Assembly (NCBI RefSeq): GCF_000797495.1
Contig: NZ_JTGN01000001.1
Coordinates: 255,501-319,500 of the forward strand
Direction of reading: 5' to 3'
Origin: Robinsoniella peoriensis
GTDB lineage: Bacteria > Bacillota > Clostridia > Lachnospirales > Lachnospiraceae
DNA: 64,000 nt
Shown: positions 8,276-16,891 of the stretch, in pieces
Numbering within the stretch: position 1 is the first letter of the stretch
Layout of the letters: each line of letters starts with the position of its first letter
Position numbers and translations under genes: made by a program
The notes under the pieces: model-generated
What the model was told of the DNA's origin: nothing
Databases searched by the model: none
What the model saw: the letters and a program-made list of their open reading frames with translations, nothing else

Positions 8276-8572
8276 TTAATCTTCCTGTAGAAATTTATAT
8301 TTCTTTCTACTGATTTCTACAAGGTTCATCGTTTCTTCATGTGGATTTGCTATTACTGCAGATGCCACAATATTGCCTACTGCACTTCTCTTTGCAGACT
8401 CTATTGCTTCCGTCACCGCAGAAACATTGCCTTGAACGATTATGGTTACCAGTCGTCCGCCTAACTTCTTTTCCCAAGTCAGGAACCTGATATCTGCTGT
8501 TTTCAGCATGACATCAAGAGCCTGAATCGCATCCGTAATATTAGGTAATTCAATTAATCCAATTGATTTCAT
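8276..8572 (-). CDS. Hexameric BMC shell protein, divergent (BMC-H)
   Basis: Single BMC domain of 98 residues (MKSIGLIELPNITDAIQALD opening, TADIRFLTWEKKLGGRLVTIIVQGNVSAV core). The pore stretch reads KKLGGR instead of KIGSG, so its permeability should differ from the PduA-like hexamers on either side. A short basic tail (SRKKYKFLQED) follows the domain. It lies between two PduA-like shell genes in the BMC operon. It is a structural protein with no catalytic role expected. Confidence 0.9.
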   Translation of the reverse strand: MKSIGLIELPNITDAIQALDVMLKTADIRFLTWEKKLGGRLVTIIVQGNVSAVTEAIESAKRSAVGNIVASAVIANPHEETMNLVEISRKKYKFLQED

Positions 8573-8610
8573 ATATCTTTCCTTCTGTTTTCAGGATATT
8601 GGAGCACGTT

Positions 8611-8886
8611 TTAGATGCTTGGTAATATTTTTTCTACGTCTGTGTGAGGTCTTGGGATAACGTGTACTGCTACTAACTCGCCAAGTTTTCCTGCTGCTGC
8701 TGCGCCTACTTCTGTAGCTGCTTTAACAGCTCCAACATCTCCACGAACTAAAACTGTTACAAGACCTGATCCGATTTTTTCTGTTCCTACTAACTGAACG
8801 TCTGCTGCTTTCACCATAGCGTCAGATGCTTCAATTGCTGCTACTAAACCTCTTGTTTCTACCATTCCTAAAGCTTCCTGTGTCAT
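8611..8886 (-). CDS. Hexameric BMC shell protein, PduA/PduJ type
   Basis: Major facet protein of the shell, 91 residues. It has the complete BMC-H pattern: [51 protein letters not shown], and [14 protein letters not shown]. The pore loop KIGSG is the PduA type. It is nearly the same as the short form of the gene at 7820-8224, so the two are recent paralogues likely to co-assemble. A clear AGGAGG site precedes the start. Confidence 0.95.
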   Translation of the reverse strand: MTQEALGMVETRGLVAAIEASDAMVKAADVQLVGTEKIGSGLVTVLVRGDVGAVKAATEVGAAAAGKLGELVAVHVIPRPHTDVEKILPSI

Positions 8887-8972
8887 TATAAAAATCCTCC
8901 TTAATTAACCTTGTTGTTGTTTTCCAACATCAGATATTCTTCATTTTATCTACTCTAAACATTTATTCTACA

Positions 8973-9278
8973 CTATATTGCACTTAATCTCAACATCTTT
9001 TCAGTATCCTCTGATGGAGCTGGGATAACATATCTCGTTACAACACCTGTAATACTGTTTGCTGCTTCTTCTGCCGCATCCATTGCAGCATTAACATCTG
9101 CAACACTGCCTCTGATTTTTAAGCAAGTAATAAGCGGTACCGGTAACGCATCTGCATTTGCAGGTTTGTTCTTGTCGATGGATTCGATCCGGACATTTGC
9201 CGCTTTTGCTGCTGCATCCGCCGCCACAAATGCTGCTACGCATCCAAACACTTCTAAAATTCCTGCTGCTTCACGCAT
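8973..9278 (-). CDS. Hexameric BMC shell protein with enlarged pore-side loop
   Basis: Single BMC domain of 101 residues (EAAGILEVFGCVAAFVAADAAAKAANVRIE ... VIPAPSEDTEKML, shown here in parts). Between the second and third strands it has an extra stretch, DKNKPANADALPVPLITC, where PduA-like proteins have the short GTEKIGSG turn. This should give a different pore, and a cysteine lies near it. It is the first shell gene after the three enzyme genes of the operon. The shell role is secure; what passes the pore is unknown. Confidence 0.88.
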   Translation of the reverse strand: MREAAGILEVFGCVAAFVAADAAAKAANVRIESIDKNKPANADALPVPLITCLKIRGSVADVNAAMDAAEEAANSITGVVTRYVIPAPSEDTEKMLRLSAI

Positions 9279-9299
9279 GGCCTAACACACCCCTTTCAC

Positions 9300-10508
9300 T
9301 TACTCATTGATGATAGCGATCTTAAGACCTTCCATCTTCAGGTTTGTTACATGAGCTTCATTAATTTCACTTAACGGGAACTTATGTGTGATCAGTTTCT
9401 TCATTGGAAGTCCGATAGCCTGAGCGCCCTTTAAGAATTCAAATGTAGTTGCGTAATCTCTGAGTGTATATACCCAGGAACCAACGATTGTGATTTCTTT
9501 GGAGCAGATATCAAAGTGAGGATTGATTGTTGCATCTCCACCATTGATGAAGAATCCAAGTTCACAAAGTCCGCCGCCGTTACGGATGAATTTGTAGATA
9601 TTTGCATGAGCGATCGGAGATCCGGTACACTGGAATGCAAAGTCTGCAAGGTATCCGCCAAATGCTGCTTTCACGCCTTCTGCAAGAGCTTCAATTCCTT
9701 TGTGGTCTTTGAAGTTTACAGTTTGAGATGCGCCCATTTCTTTTGCGAAATCAAGTCTCTTCTGCTCGCCGTCTACTGCGACGATATTCTGAATTCCCAT
9801 AGTCTTTAAGATTGAGATACAGATCAAACCGATCGGTCCGCATCCCTGAACAACAACTCTGCTGTTGAATCTTAAGATTCCGGTTGTTTTAGCTCTTTCT
9901 ACAGCATGGATTAATACTGCACATGGCTCAATTAAGATTCTGGACTCTAAATCCAGTTCACTTACATTAAATACGGTAGAACCTTTACGGATTACCAGGT
10001 AATCTGCAAACCATCCGTTCAGATGAACATCATCATCCGGAAGTAAGCCGTATACATCAGCTCCGCCTACGTTCTGCTTATTTAAATCGAACATTGTAAT
10101 GTCCGGATCGTCTTTGAAAATCATACAGGTAACAACTTTGTCACCAAGTCCAAGAGATTTGCCTGCGCTGTCTTTTTTCACGTTTTTACCGATTTTAACA
10201 ATTTCACCGGTTCCTTCATGTCCAAGTACAACAGGAATTAAACCAAATGGATCTCTTTTGAATTCATGTGCATCTGTACCACAAACGCCGCATCCTTCAA
10301 CCTTAACCAGGATGTCGTCATCTCCGATTTCAGGAATCGGGAACTCTTTAATATCATAATGCTCTAATGCTGTCAGCATAGCTACTTTTGAAGTTGCCGG
10401 AATTGTTCCGGAAGCTTTGCAAGGAGCTACTGCCGGTGCTGCGCTGCTGGTATTGCCCTGCATTTCAGAAAGCACCTGTTTTACAATTTCTTCTATATTC
10501 ATTTCCAC
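9300..10508 (-). CDS. Zinc-dependent medium-chain alcohol dehydrogenase with encapsulation peptide
   Basis: Likely reduces aldehyde to alcohol (lactaldehyde to 1,2-propanediol, or propionaldehyde to propanol) and regenerates NAD inside the BMC. The first 20 residues (MNIEEIVKQVLSEMQG) form an amphipathic targeting helix, joined by a Ser/Ala/Pro linker to an MDR-type core. Zinc motifs are GCGVCGTDAHEF and LGHEGTGEIV, and the nucleotide fold follows RVVVQGCGPIGLICI. It occupies the place of the iron-dependent PduQ of other loci. The likely start is GTG 10508, eight bases after AAGGAG; ATG 10502 is the alternative, and 10517 is too close. The gene begins right after the aldehyde dehydrogenase stop codon. 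Confidence 0.9.
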   Translation of the reverse strand: MEMNIEEIVKQVLSEMQGNTSSAAPAVAPCKASGTIPATSKVAMLTALEHYDIKEFPIPEIGDDDILVKVEGCGVCGTDAHEFKRDPFGLIPVVLGHEGTGEIVKIGKNVKKDSAGKSLGLGDKVVTCMIFKDDPDITMFDLNKQNVGGADVYGLLPDDDVHLNGWFADYLVIRKGSTVFNVSELDLESRILIEPCAVLIHAVERAKTTGILRFNSRVVVQGCGPIGLICISILKTMGIQNIVAVDGEQKRLDFAKEMGASQTVNFKDHKGIEALAEGVKAAFGGYLADFAFQCTGSPIAHANIYKFIRNGGGLCELGFFINGGDATINPHFDICSKEITIVGSWVYTLRDYATTFEFLKGAQAIGLPMKKLITHKFPLSEINEAHVTNLKMEGLKIAIINE

Positions 10509-10520
10509 GTCTATCACTCC

Positions 10521-11933
10521 TTATCTGATGCAAAGTGCATCGCCCATTACGCATCTTCTGCTCTTAGTAAAGTTTTTAGCGGAGGTTAATCCTTCACCTG
10601 TACGGCTGCAGATTGTGAAAGTAGGATATCCTTCTCCTCCAAAACCAAGTGCTGCATAAGATGGGGCATTTTTAACAAAGATCGCGGTGTCGATCATTTT
10701 ACCAAACTTTGTAAGGTTATTTACATTTGTTGAATGCATATGTGCGGAATGTCTGTTGCCATGTTCTAATTCAAGAGCAATGCCCATACCTTCTTCTACA
10801 TTCTTTACTCTTACGATACCCAGAATCGGCATCATAAGCTCTTCCCAGATCATAGGATTTGTTTTTTCACCTTCGAATATGATACAACGGATTTCATCGC
10901 CAACCGTAACTCCGATTTTGCCAAGAAGAACTTTTGCACTGCGTCCAACGCACTGTCTGTTCAGGGTTCTCTTACCATTGTTTTCAATAAAAACAGTCTG
11001 GATCAATTTCTGAACTTCTTCTGCGTTTGCATGATAACATCCAACCTGTTCCATATGGTAGATCAGCTCGTCCGCTATCATATCAACTGCAACAACTTCC
11101 TTTTCAGCAATACAAGGCAGGTTATTGTCAAATGTACATCCATTGATGATATCTTCTGCAGCTTTCGGGATATTAGCTGTTTCATCAACTAAAACAGGTG
11201 GATTTCCTGCGCCCGCTCCCATTGCTCTCTTACCGGAAGAAAGAACGGTGGTAACTACACCCGGGCCTCCTGTTGCTACTAATAATGAGATATCTTTATG
11301 TGAGAAAATCACTTTGCTGACTTCCATAGTCGGTTCTTTTACAGCAACGGCTATATTTTCCGGTCCGCCCACTTCAACACTGGCTCTGTTAATCATATCA
11401 ATTGCCAGATTTGAAACGTTTTTAGCAGATGGATGTGGTGCAAATACAACTGTGTTTCCTGCTGCGATCATTCCGATAGAATTACATACTACGGTTTCCG
11501 TAGGGTTCGTAGACGGACAAACTGCACCGATAACTCCGAACGGTCCCATTTCTACCAGAGTAAGTCCTCTGTCTCCTGACCATGCCACTGTAGACAGATC
11601 TTCCGTACCCGGAGTCTTCTCTGCAACCAGCTGGTGTTTCAAAATTTTATGTCCTACATTTCCCATACCGGTTTCTTCTACACCGAGTTCAGCAAACATT
11701 TTTGCATTTTCCAGTGTTTTCTTACGGATATTGGAGATGATCTTTTCACGAAACTCTAATGGCATTGGCTGAATTTCTTTCTGGGCTTCTTTGGCTGCTG
11801 CTATCGCATCATTGATATCATCAAATACACCCAGTAATTTTTTAGAAGATCCTGCCGGTTTATCCGCCGTCGTACCCATGCCTTTTAACACGCTTCGAAC
11901 AATATCTTGAATTTCTTGTTCGTTAATAGCCAT
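10521..11933 (-). CDS. CoA-acylating aldehyde dehydrogenase of the BMC (PduP-like)
   Basis: Oxidises an aldehyde with CoA and NAD to acyl-CoA in the compartment lumen. Residues 1-20 (INEQEIQDIVRSVLKGMG) are a typical N-terminal encapsulation helix, separated by a short linker from the ALDH core. The core shows VGAVCPSTNPTETVV-like cofactor segments, GAGNPPVLVDETA, and the catalytic Cys274 in DNNLPCIAEKEV. The 470-residue length fits PduP/EutE. Its product would feed PduL. With an aldolase upstream, its substrate is probably lactaldehyde or propionaldehyde; sequence alone cannot choose between them. Confidence 0.92.
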   Translation of the reverse strand: MAINEQEIQDIVRSVLKGMGTTADKPAGSSKKLLGVFDDINDAIAAAKEAQKEIQPMPLEFREKIISNIRKKTLENAKMFAELGVEETGMGNVGHKILKHQLVAEKTPGTEDLSTVAWSGDRGLTLVEMGPFGVIGAVCPSTNPTETVVCNSIGMIAAGNTVVFAPHPSAKNVSNLAIDMINRASVEVGGPENIAVAVKEPTMEVSKVIFSHKDISLLVATGGPGVVTTVLSSGKRAMGAGAGNPPVLVDETANIPKAAEDIINGCTFDNNLPCIAEKEVVAVDMIADELIYHMEQVGCYHANAEEVQKLIQTVFIENNGKRTLNRQCVGRSAKVLLGKIGVTVGDEIRCIIFEGEKTNPMIWEELMMPILGIVRVKNVEEGMGIALELEHGNRHSAHMHSTNVNNLTKFGKMIDTAIFVKNAPSYAALGFGGEGYPTFTICSRTGEGLTSAKNFTKSRRCVMGDALCIR

Positions 11934-11947
11934 TTTGTGGTACCCCC

Positions 11948-12757
11948 TTATTTCATCTGAGCAAGGATTTTCTTTGTCACTTCTGCAACGATTGCTTCAA
12001 CGCTAGGTTCGTCAGCTTTTGCTGATCCACAGTTGCAGCCTTCTGCTGAGTGGCATCCGCCGCCGCATTTTCCGCCTAATTCAGCGCAGATATTTGCAGG
12101 ATGTTTTCCTGGAAGACCCATCTGTCTTCTGATTTCATATAATTTAGCGATCTGCTCTTTGTCAAATTCCTTTGGTCCGCCAAGCATTTTGGATTTGTAT
12201 AATAACTCTGCGTAGAATTCAACAGATTCCATTTTGTGGTAAGCAGCTAACAGGTCTGTGCTCCATGTTAAAGCTCCGTGGCTTTCCAGTAATACTGCAT
12301 CATAATATGGTAAGTATTTTTCTACATTGTCTGGAATTTCAACTGTAGAAGGTGTACCGTATTCAGCGATCGGAACGCATCCTAAAGCGATAACTGCTTC
12401 CGGCATGATTGGCTGTGTTAAAGGAATACCTGCGATTGCAAAGCTTGTTGCAAATGTAGGATGAGCATGTACTACTGCTCCAACATCCGGTCTTTTTTCG
12501 TAAACTCTCATATGCATTTTGATTTCAGATGAAGGTCTGAAGTTTCCGTTTGCCTGAAGAACATTTCCTTTTGCATCTACTTTACAGATAAATTCTGGTG
12601 TCATGAATCCTTTAGAAACACCTGTTGGTGTACATAAGAACTCGTTATCGCTTATTTTTACTGAAATGTTACCGTCGTTTGCAGCAACCATATTCCTGTC
12701 GTAAATTCTCTTACCGATCTCACAAATTTGTTTTTTGATTTCATATTCATTAGCCAT
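11948..12757 (-). CDS. Class II (fuculose/rhamnulose-phosphate type) aldolase with C-terminal encapsulation peptide
   Basis: Zn-dependent aldolase that should split L-fuculose-1-phosphate (or a related ketose phosphate) into dihydroxyacetone phosphate and L-lactaldehyde. Key residues of the FucA fold are visible: AANDGNIS, Glu78, His97 and His99 (VVHAHPTF), and His160 (ESHGALTW). The catalytic core ends near residue 215, the usual FucA length. Then come a Gly/Cys-rich linker (Cys224, 231, 235, 241, 243) and a terminal amphipathic helix (PSVEAIVAEVTKKILAQMK), which should target it to the shell. It is the first gene of the BMC operon. The cysteine linker could bind metal, which is inference. 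Confidence 0.92.
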   Translation of the reverse strand: MANEYEIKKQICEIGKRIYDRNMVAANDGNISVKISDNEFLCTPTGVSKGFMTPEFICKVDAKGNVLQANGNFRPSSEIKMHMRVYEKRPDVGAVVHAHPTFATSFAIAGIPLTQPIMPEAVIALGCVPIAEYGTPSTVEIPDNVEKYLPYYDAVLLESHGALTWSTDLLAAYHKMESVEFYAELLYKSKMLGGPKEFDKEQIAKLYEIRRQMGLPGKHPANICAELGGKCGGGCHSAEGCNCGSAKADEPSVEAIVAEVTKKILAQMK

Positions 12758-12811
12758 GAAAAAAATCCTCCTTACATGTTTGTTTGTGTTGTTTTATTTT
12801 TGGTTTAATTT

Positions 12812-12840
12812 ATTTTAACACGAATGCCACTAAAAATCAA
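12812..12840 (-). promoter_or_regulatory. Promoter of the BMC operon
   Basis: On the minus strand TTGATT (12835-12840), 17 bases, then TAAAAT (12812-12817) with an upstream TG (TGTTAAAAT). No adjacent regulator gene and no clear operator were recognised. Confidence 0.6.
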
Positions 12841-12864
12841 CATCTTTCTCAATAATTTTTAGGA

Positions 12865-12897
12865 CAAAAAAAACCCTGTAAAATACAGGGTTTCAGA
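12865..12897 (-). terminator. Rho-independent terminator of the GGDEF gene
   Basis: On the minus strand, AAACCCTGTATTTTACAGGG forms a hairpin with seven paired bases and is followed by a run of eight T. It separates the GGDEF gene from the BMC operon promoter. Confidence 0.85.
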
Positions 12898-12982
12898 GGA
12901 ATTAGCAGATTTTGGGGACAGGGTTTTCTTCACTCCACACAATACCACGCAATCCCAAATCCAAAGATTTGATAAAAATTTA

Positions 12983-14668
12983 TCATTGTATCATGCCGGG
13001 CTTATAGAATACATATTGGTTTCTGCCCCGGCGTTTTGCCTCATATAATGCCAGATCTGCCTTTTTGTATAATCCGTCAAAATCTTTTCCATCCTTTGGA
13101 TAGACGGCAATTCCAAGGCTCCCGGTAATATTATAGGCGCTGCCCGTGGAAAACGCCAGTTTTTGCAGAAGCGTATCCAGGCGTTCCTGTATAACATGTT
13201 CATCCGGTACATCTTTTAAGAAAGCTATAAACTCATCGCCTCCCAGACGCCCCAGTATGTCATCTGCCCGCAGGGATTCTTTTAATTTACTGGTTATCAC
13301 CGACAGCACCCAGTCTCCAAACTGATGTCCCTTGTTGTCGTTTAATTCTTTAAAATGATCAATATCTACCATGATAAAGATGTGTTTGCTGTTTGGCTGG
13401 CTTTTATCCAATACATCCGTAACCTGGTCAATGATCGCCCGCCTGTTAAGAACCCCGGTCAGCGGATCACGCCTTGACCGTTCATGAAGTTCCAGGGCTT
13501 TGCGTTTTTCTTTGTCAATATCTGTTATCAGTATAAATGCTTTTATGTGATCCGAATAGGGATCGGGCAGCATCTGGAGGGATGCCATAACCCAGTATAC
13601 ATTCCCATCCTTTGCATATCGCTGGCATTCCATTTTCATTTCCCGCTTCCCGTTATGGAACTGGCGGATCATTTCACTCCTGCAGAATAACTCTACATAA
13701 CCCTGCCTGTCCTCCGGCACGATCAGGTTGTCCACAACATATTCTAATGTTTTATCATAGGACACTACTGCATCTTCCGGCAGTATATTATTGATATCGG
13801 TCCTGACACTTTCCAGAATATTTTTCGTTATATCACACTCATAATAAGCTACAGCTTTTTCCTGCTGTGACTGATTAAACTGGCTCCATTTCTCATATGC
13901 AATTTCTTTTTCCCGCTGTTCACTGATATCTTCAAAAGAAACTACAGCATGCAATGGCATTCCGTCACGGTTATATACCATAGAAAAGGAACATTCATAC
14001 CAGGTATAATCCCCGGTCTTGTTTCTAAAATGCAGGATTGCAGTTCCCTTAGGCTGGCCTTCCAGCATTCGGTCATAAAAATTTATAAATTCTGTTCTGC
14101 TCTCTTTTGCGGGATACGTATCCGCAATACTCTCCGGCAGATTTTCCACTTTGACCGGCAGCCCAAGTTCCAGCGCCGTATCTTCTGACAACACAGCAGC
14201 TCGTGTCATGGGATAAAATCGAAACGCGAACCGTTTGGCATGTCCAAGCAGCAGCATTTTCTCTTTTTCTCCCATTTTAAGGACTTCAATAGCCTCCATC
14301 CGTTTACTGATATCCAGTACGACACAATTGAAGCAGTCTGCTTCGTGAGGATCAGCCGTACACTTTATCAGACTCCAGAGTACGCTTCCGGATCTATGTA
14401 TTGCTTTTACTTCTATATCTATATAATCTAATTTCTCTTTCTTACATCTGTCTACTTTCTCTTTTGCCTTCGGCCAGTCAGCCGGATATATGATATTACT
14501 AATTGTCGTGAAGCCTGCAGATTCTGCTTCCTGCGGTACGTATCCAAAACTCTTATAAAAGAGGGCATTTGCACTCACAATTGTCAGATCATCATCATTT
14601 CTAATTTTGCAGAAACCACATGGGAGATTGTCAATTTCTATGACGTCCTCCTCCCCATTATTCCGCAT
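12983..14668 (-). CDS. PAS-GGDEF diguanylate cyclase
   Basis: Predicted to make cyclic di-GMP in response to a signal sensed by PAS domains. It has 561 residues and no transmembrane segment. Three PAS-like regions occupy about residues 15-390 (IVSANALFYKSFGYVPQEAE; GDYTWYECSFSMVYNRDG; YAKDGNVYWVMASLQM). A GGDEF domain covers about residues 395-555 with DPLTGVLNRR, MVDIDHFKELND and the intact active site GRLGGDEF. No EAL or HD-GYP domain follows. It has its own promoter (14716-14744) and terminator, so it is independent of the BMC operon. The start is backed by AGGAGG. Confidence 0.93.
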   Translation of the reverse strand: MRNNGEEDVIEIDNLPCGFCKIRNDDDLTIVSANALFYKSFGYVPQEAESAGFTTISNIIYPADWPKAKEKVDRCKKEKLDYIDIEVKAIHRSGSVLWSLIKCTADPHEADCFNCVVLDISKRMEAIEVLKMGEKEKMLLLGHAKRFAFRFYPMTRAAVLSEDTALELGLPVKVENLPESIADTYPAKESRTEFINFYDRMLEGQPKGTAILHFRNKTGDYTWYECSFSMVYNRDGMPLHAVVSFEDISEQREKEIAYEKWSQFNQSQQEKAVAYYECDITKNILESVRTDINNILPEDAVVSYDKTLEYVVDNLIVPEDRQGYVELFCRSEMIRQFHNGKREMKMECQRYAKDGNVYWVMASLQMLPDPYSDHIKAFILITDIDKEKRKALELHERSRRDPLTGVLNRRAIIDQVTDVLDKSQPNSKHIFIMVDIDHFKELNDNKGHQFGDWVLSVITSKLKESLRADDILGRLGGDEFIAFLKDVPDEHVIQERLDTLLQKLAFSTGSAYNITGSLGIAVYPKDGKDFDGLYKKADLALYEAKRRGRNQYVFYKPGMIQ

Positions 14669-14991
14669 ATCTGATCTCCTCCTGTCAATGGCATATTTTC
14701 CAAATCATTTTTTTCATTATAGAACATTTTATCAACAAATACAACTCAATAAATAGCTTGAATTATTCCACTTTTTTTCTATACTGTCTGAATTTGTCGC
14801 TTTGTCTGGATTTATAGATTTTTACGCATAATTGCTTAAAGAAATAGTGCAGAATAAGTCATGATCCCCCGAAAAAAGTTGAATGATTTTTTTAAACATA
14901 TTTCCCCTTGCATTTTTCCAATTTTCGGTTACAATAGAAGGGACTATGCAATATGATTTTTATATAGAAAGATAAAAAGAGGTTCTAGAAC
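14669..14991. promoter_or_regulatory. Divergent promoter region between GGDEF gene and ABC-F gene
   Basis: Minus strand: TTGTAT (14739-14744), 17 bases, TATAAT (14716-14721) for the GGDEF gene. Plus strand: TTGCAT (14908-14913), 16 bases, TACAAT (14930-14935) for the ABC-F gene. The 15-mer TGTCTGAATTTGTCG at 14785-14799 recurs upstream of cotJA. No small gene was found. Confidence 0.7.
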
Positions 14992-16629
14992 ATGATAAGT
15001 GCAAATAATGTAACACTTCGAATTGGTAAAAAAGCGTTGTTTGAAGATGTAAACATTAAATTTACAGAGGGAAACTGCTATGGTTTAATCGGTGCCAATG
15101 GTGCAGGTAAATCTACATTCTTAAAAATTCTTTCCGGACAGTTAGACACAACAAAGGGTGATATCGTCATTACACCGGGTCAGCGTCTCTCATTCTTACA
15201 ACAGGATCATTTTAAATATGATGAGTATACCGTTTTGGATACTGTCATTATGGGAAATAAGAGACTGTATGAAATTATGAAAGAAAAAGAAGCCATCTAC
15301 GCAAAGGAAGATTTCACCGAAGAAGATGGTATCCGGGCAAGTGAACTGGAAGGTGAGTTTGCTGAAATGAATGGATGGGAATCAGAATCCGATGCTGCCC
15401 AGTTATTAAACGGACTTGGCATTGAAACAGATCTTCACTATTCTATTATGAAAGATTTAAAAGGTAGTGAAAAAGTTAAGGTACTTCTCGCCCAGGCGTT
15501 ATTCGGTAATCCTGACATCCTTCTACTGGATGAGCCTACCAACCATTTGGATCTGGATGCAATTGAGTGGCTGGAAGAATTCCTGATCAACTTTGATAAT
15601 ACAGTTATCGTTGTATCCCATGACCGTTATTTCCTGAATAAGGTATGTACCCATACTGCTGATATTGACTATGGTAAGATTCAGCTTTACGCCGGAAATT
15701 ATGATTTCTGGTACGAATCCAGCCAGCTGCTGATCAAACAGATGAAAGAAGCAAACAAGAAGAAAGAGGACAAGATCAAAGAGTTACAGGATTTTATCTC
15801 CCGATTCAGTGCTAATGCTTCAAAATCCAAACAGGCAACTTCCAGAAAACGTGCTTTGGAAAAAATCGAGCTGGATACGATCCGTCCTTCCAGCCGTAAA
15901 TATCCATATATTGATTTCCGTCCAAGCCGTGATATCGGAAATGAAGTTCTGACTGTCGAGGGTCTTTCAAAGACAATTGAAGGTGTGAAAATTCTGGACA
16001 ACTTGTCCTTTACATTAAATCACGATGATAAAGTTGCGCTGGTAGGCGGAAACGAACTGGCAAAAACTGTTCTTTTCAAAATTTTAGTTGGTGAAATGGA
16101 GCCGGATTCCGGATCTTATAAATGGGGTATCACTACTTCCCAGGCATATTTTCCAAAGGACAGCACCAAAGAATTTGATAATGACTATATAATCGTAGAC
16201 TGGTTAACACAGTATTCCGAAATCAAAGATGCTACTTATGTGCGTGGATTCCTTGGACGTATGCTTTTTGCCGGCGATGACGGCGTGAAAAAAGTAAAGG
16301 TATTATCCGGTGGTGAAAAGGTTCGCTGCCTGTTATCCAAGATGATGATCTCAGGTGCTAACGTATTAATCCTGGACGAACCAACCAACCATTTGGATAT
16401 GGAATCTATCACAGCATTAAATAACGGTTTGATTAAATTCCCAGGAGCAATTATGTTCGCATCCCATGACCATCAGATCGTACAGACCACTGCTAACCGT
16501 ATCATGGAGATCATGCCGGGTGGTGCACTGATCGATAAGATCACTACTTACGACGAATATCTTGCAAGTGATGAAATGGCCAGAAAACGTCAGGTATACT
16601 CCACAGAGGGCGATTTAGACGATAATTAA
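14992..16629 (+). CDS. ABC-F family ATPase
   Basis: Soluble protein with two tandem ABC ATPase domains, probably acting on the ribosome. NBD1 (about residues 1-250) has Walker A GLIGANGAGKST, a SEKVKVLLAQAL signature and Walker B LLLDEPTNHLDL. An ABC-F linker with many charged residues follows (KEANKKKEDKIKELQDFIS, SKQATSRKRALEKI). NBD2 has LSGGEKVRCLLS and LILDEPTNHLDM, but its Walker A is GGNELAKT, lacking the usual GxGK. Of 545 residues, closest in character to YbiT-like members and not to long-linker antibiotic-resistance types. A GAGG site precedes ATG 14992. Confidence 0.92.
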   Translation: MISANNVTLRIGKKALFEDVNIKFTEGNCYGLIGANGAGKSTFLKILSGQLDTTKGDIVITPGQRLSFLQQDHFKYDEYTVLDTVIMGNKRLYEIMKEKEAIYAKEDFTEEDGIRASELEGEFAEMNGWESESDAAQLLNGLGIETDLHYSIMKDLKGSEKVKVLLAQALFGNPDILLLDEPTNHLDLDAIEWLEEFLINFDNTVIVVSHDRYFLNKVCTHTADIDYGKIQLYAGNYDFWYESSQLLIKQMKEANKKKEDKIKELQDFISRFSANASKSKQATSRKRALEKIELDTIRPSSRKYPYIDFRPSRDIGNEVLTVEGLSKTIEGVKILDNLSFTLNHDDKVALVGGNELAKTVLFKILVGEMEPDSGSYKWGITTSQAYFPKDSTKEFDNDYIIVDWLTQYSEIKDATYVRGFLGRMLFAGDDGVKKVKVLSGGEKVRCLLSKMMISGANVLILDEPTNHLDMESITALNNGLIKFPGAIMFASHDHQIVQTTANRIMEIMPGGALIDKITTYDEYLASDEMARKRQVYSTEGDLDDN

Positions 16630-16642
16630 ATAATAATTTTAA

Positions 16643-16675
16643 AAAAGAGGCTGATAAAAAATCAGTCTCTTTTTC
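16643..16675 (+). terminator. Rho-independent terminator of ABC-F gene
   Basis: AGAGGCTGAT, a loop of six A, ATCAGTCTCT and then TTTT, fourteen bases past the stop codon. Confidence 0.85.
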
Positions 16676-16735
16676 TACCAGCCGCCAGTTTCTTTCATGA
16701 TTTGTATTCGGTCTGTATCTGTTCTTCATATTTCG

Positions 16736-16891
16736 TTATCTTTGTATTTTCGCATTCTGCATCACAATATTTACTTCCGCTTCCATTTCCGTTACCGGTT
16801 CCATCTCTTTAGCCGTCTTTAGTTGTGTACAGGCTGTGACATTGCACAATACCATTAACAAGAAACCCATTATTACGATTTTCTTCTTCAT
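16736..16891 (-). CDS. Small putative lipoprotein (51 residues)
   Basis: Short secreted protein of unknown role. It begins at ATG 16891, six bases after GGAGGG. A Lys-rich start leads into a hydrophobic stretch (KIVIMGFLLMVLCNVTAC) ending in a lipobox-like VTAC, so Cys21 should be lipidated. About 30 mostly polar residues follow (TAKEMEPVTEMEAEVN). It lies between the ABC-F terminator and the cotJ operon. No homologue is recognised. It may be a lipopeptide signal precursor or simply a small membrane-anchored protein. The spacing of the ribosome binding site and the signal peptide argue that it is real. Confidence 0.6.
   Translation of the reverse strand: MKKKIVIMGFLLMVLCNVTACTQLKTAKEMEPVTEMEAEVNIVMQNAKIQR

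Noticed and set aside
12983-14668. GGDEF protein as part of the BMC system
   Set aside because: It has its own promoter and terminator, and nothing in its domains links it to the compartment.
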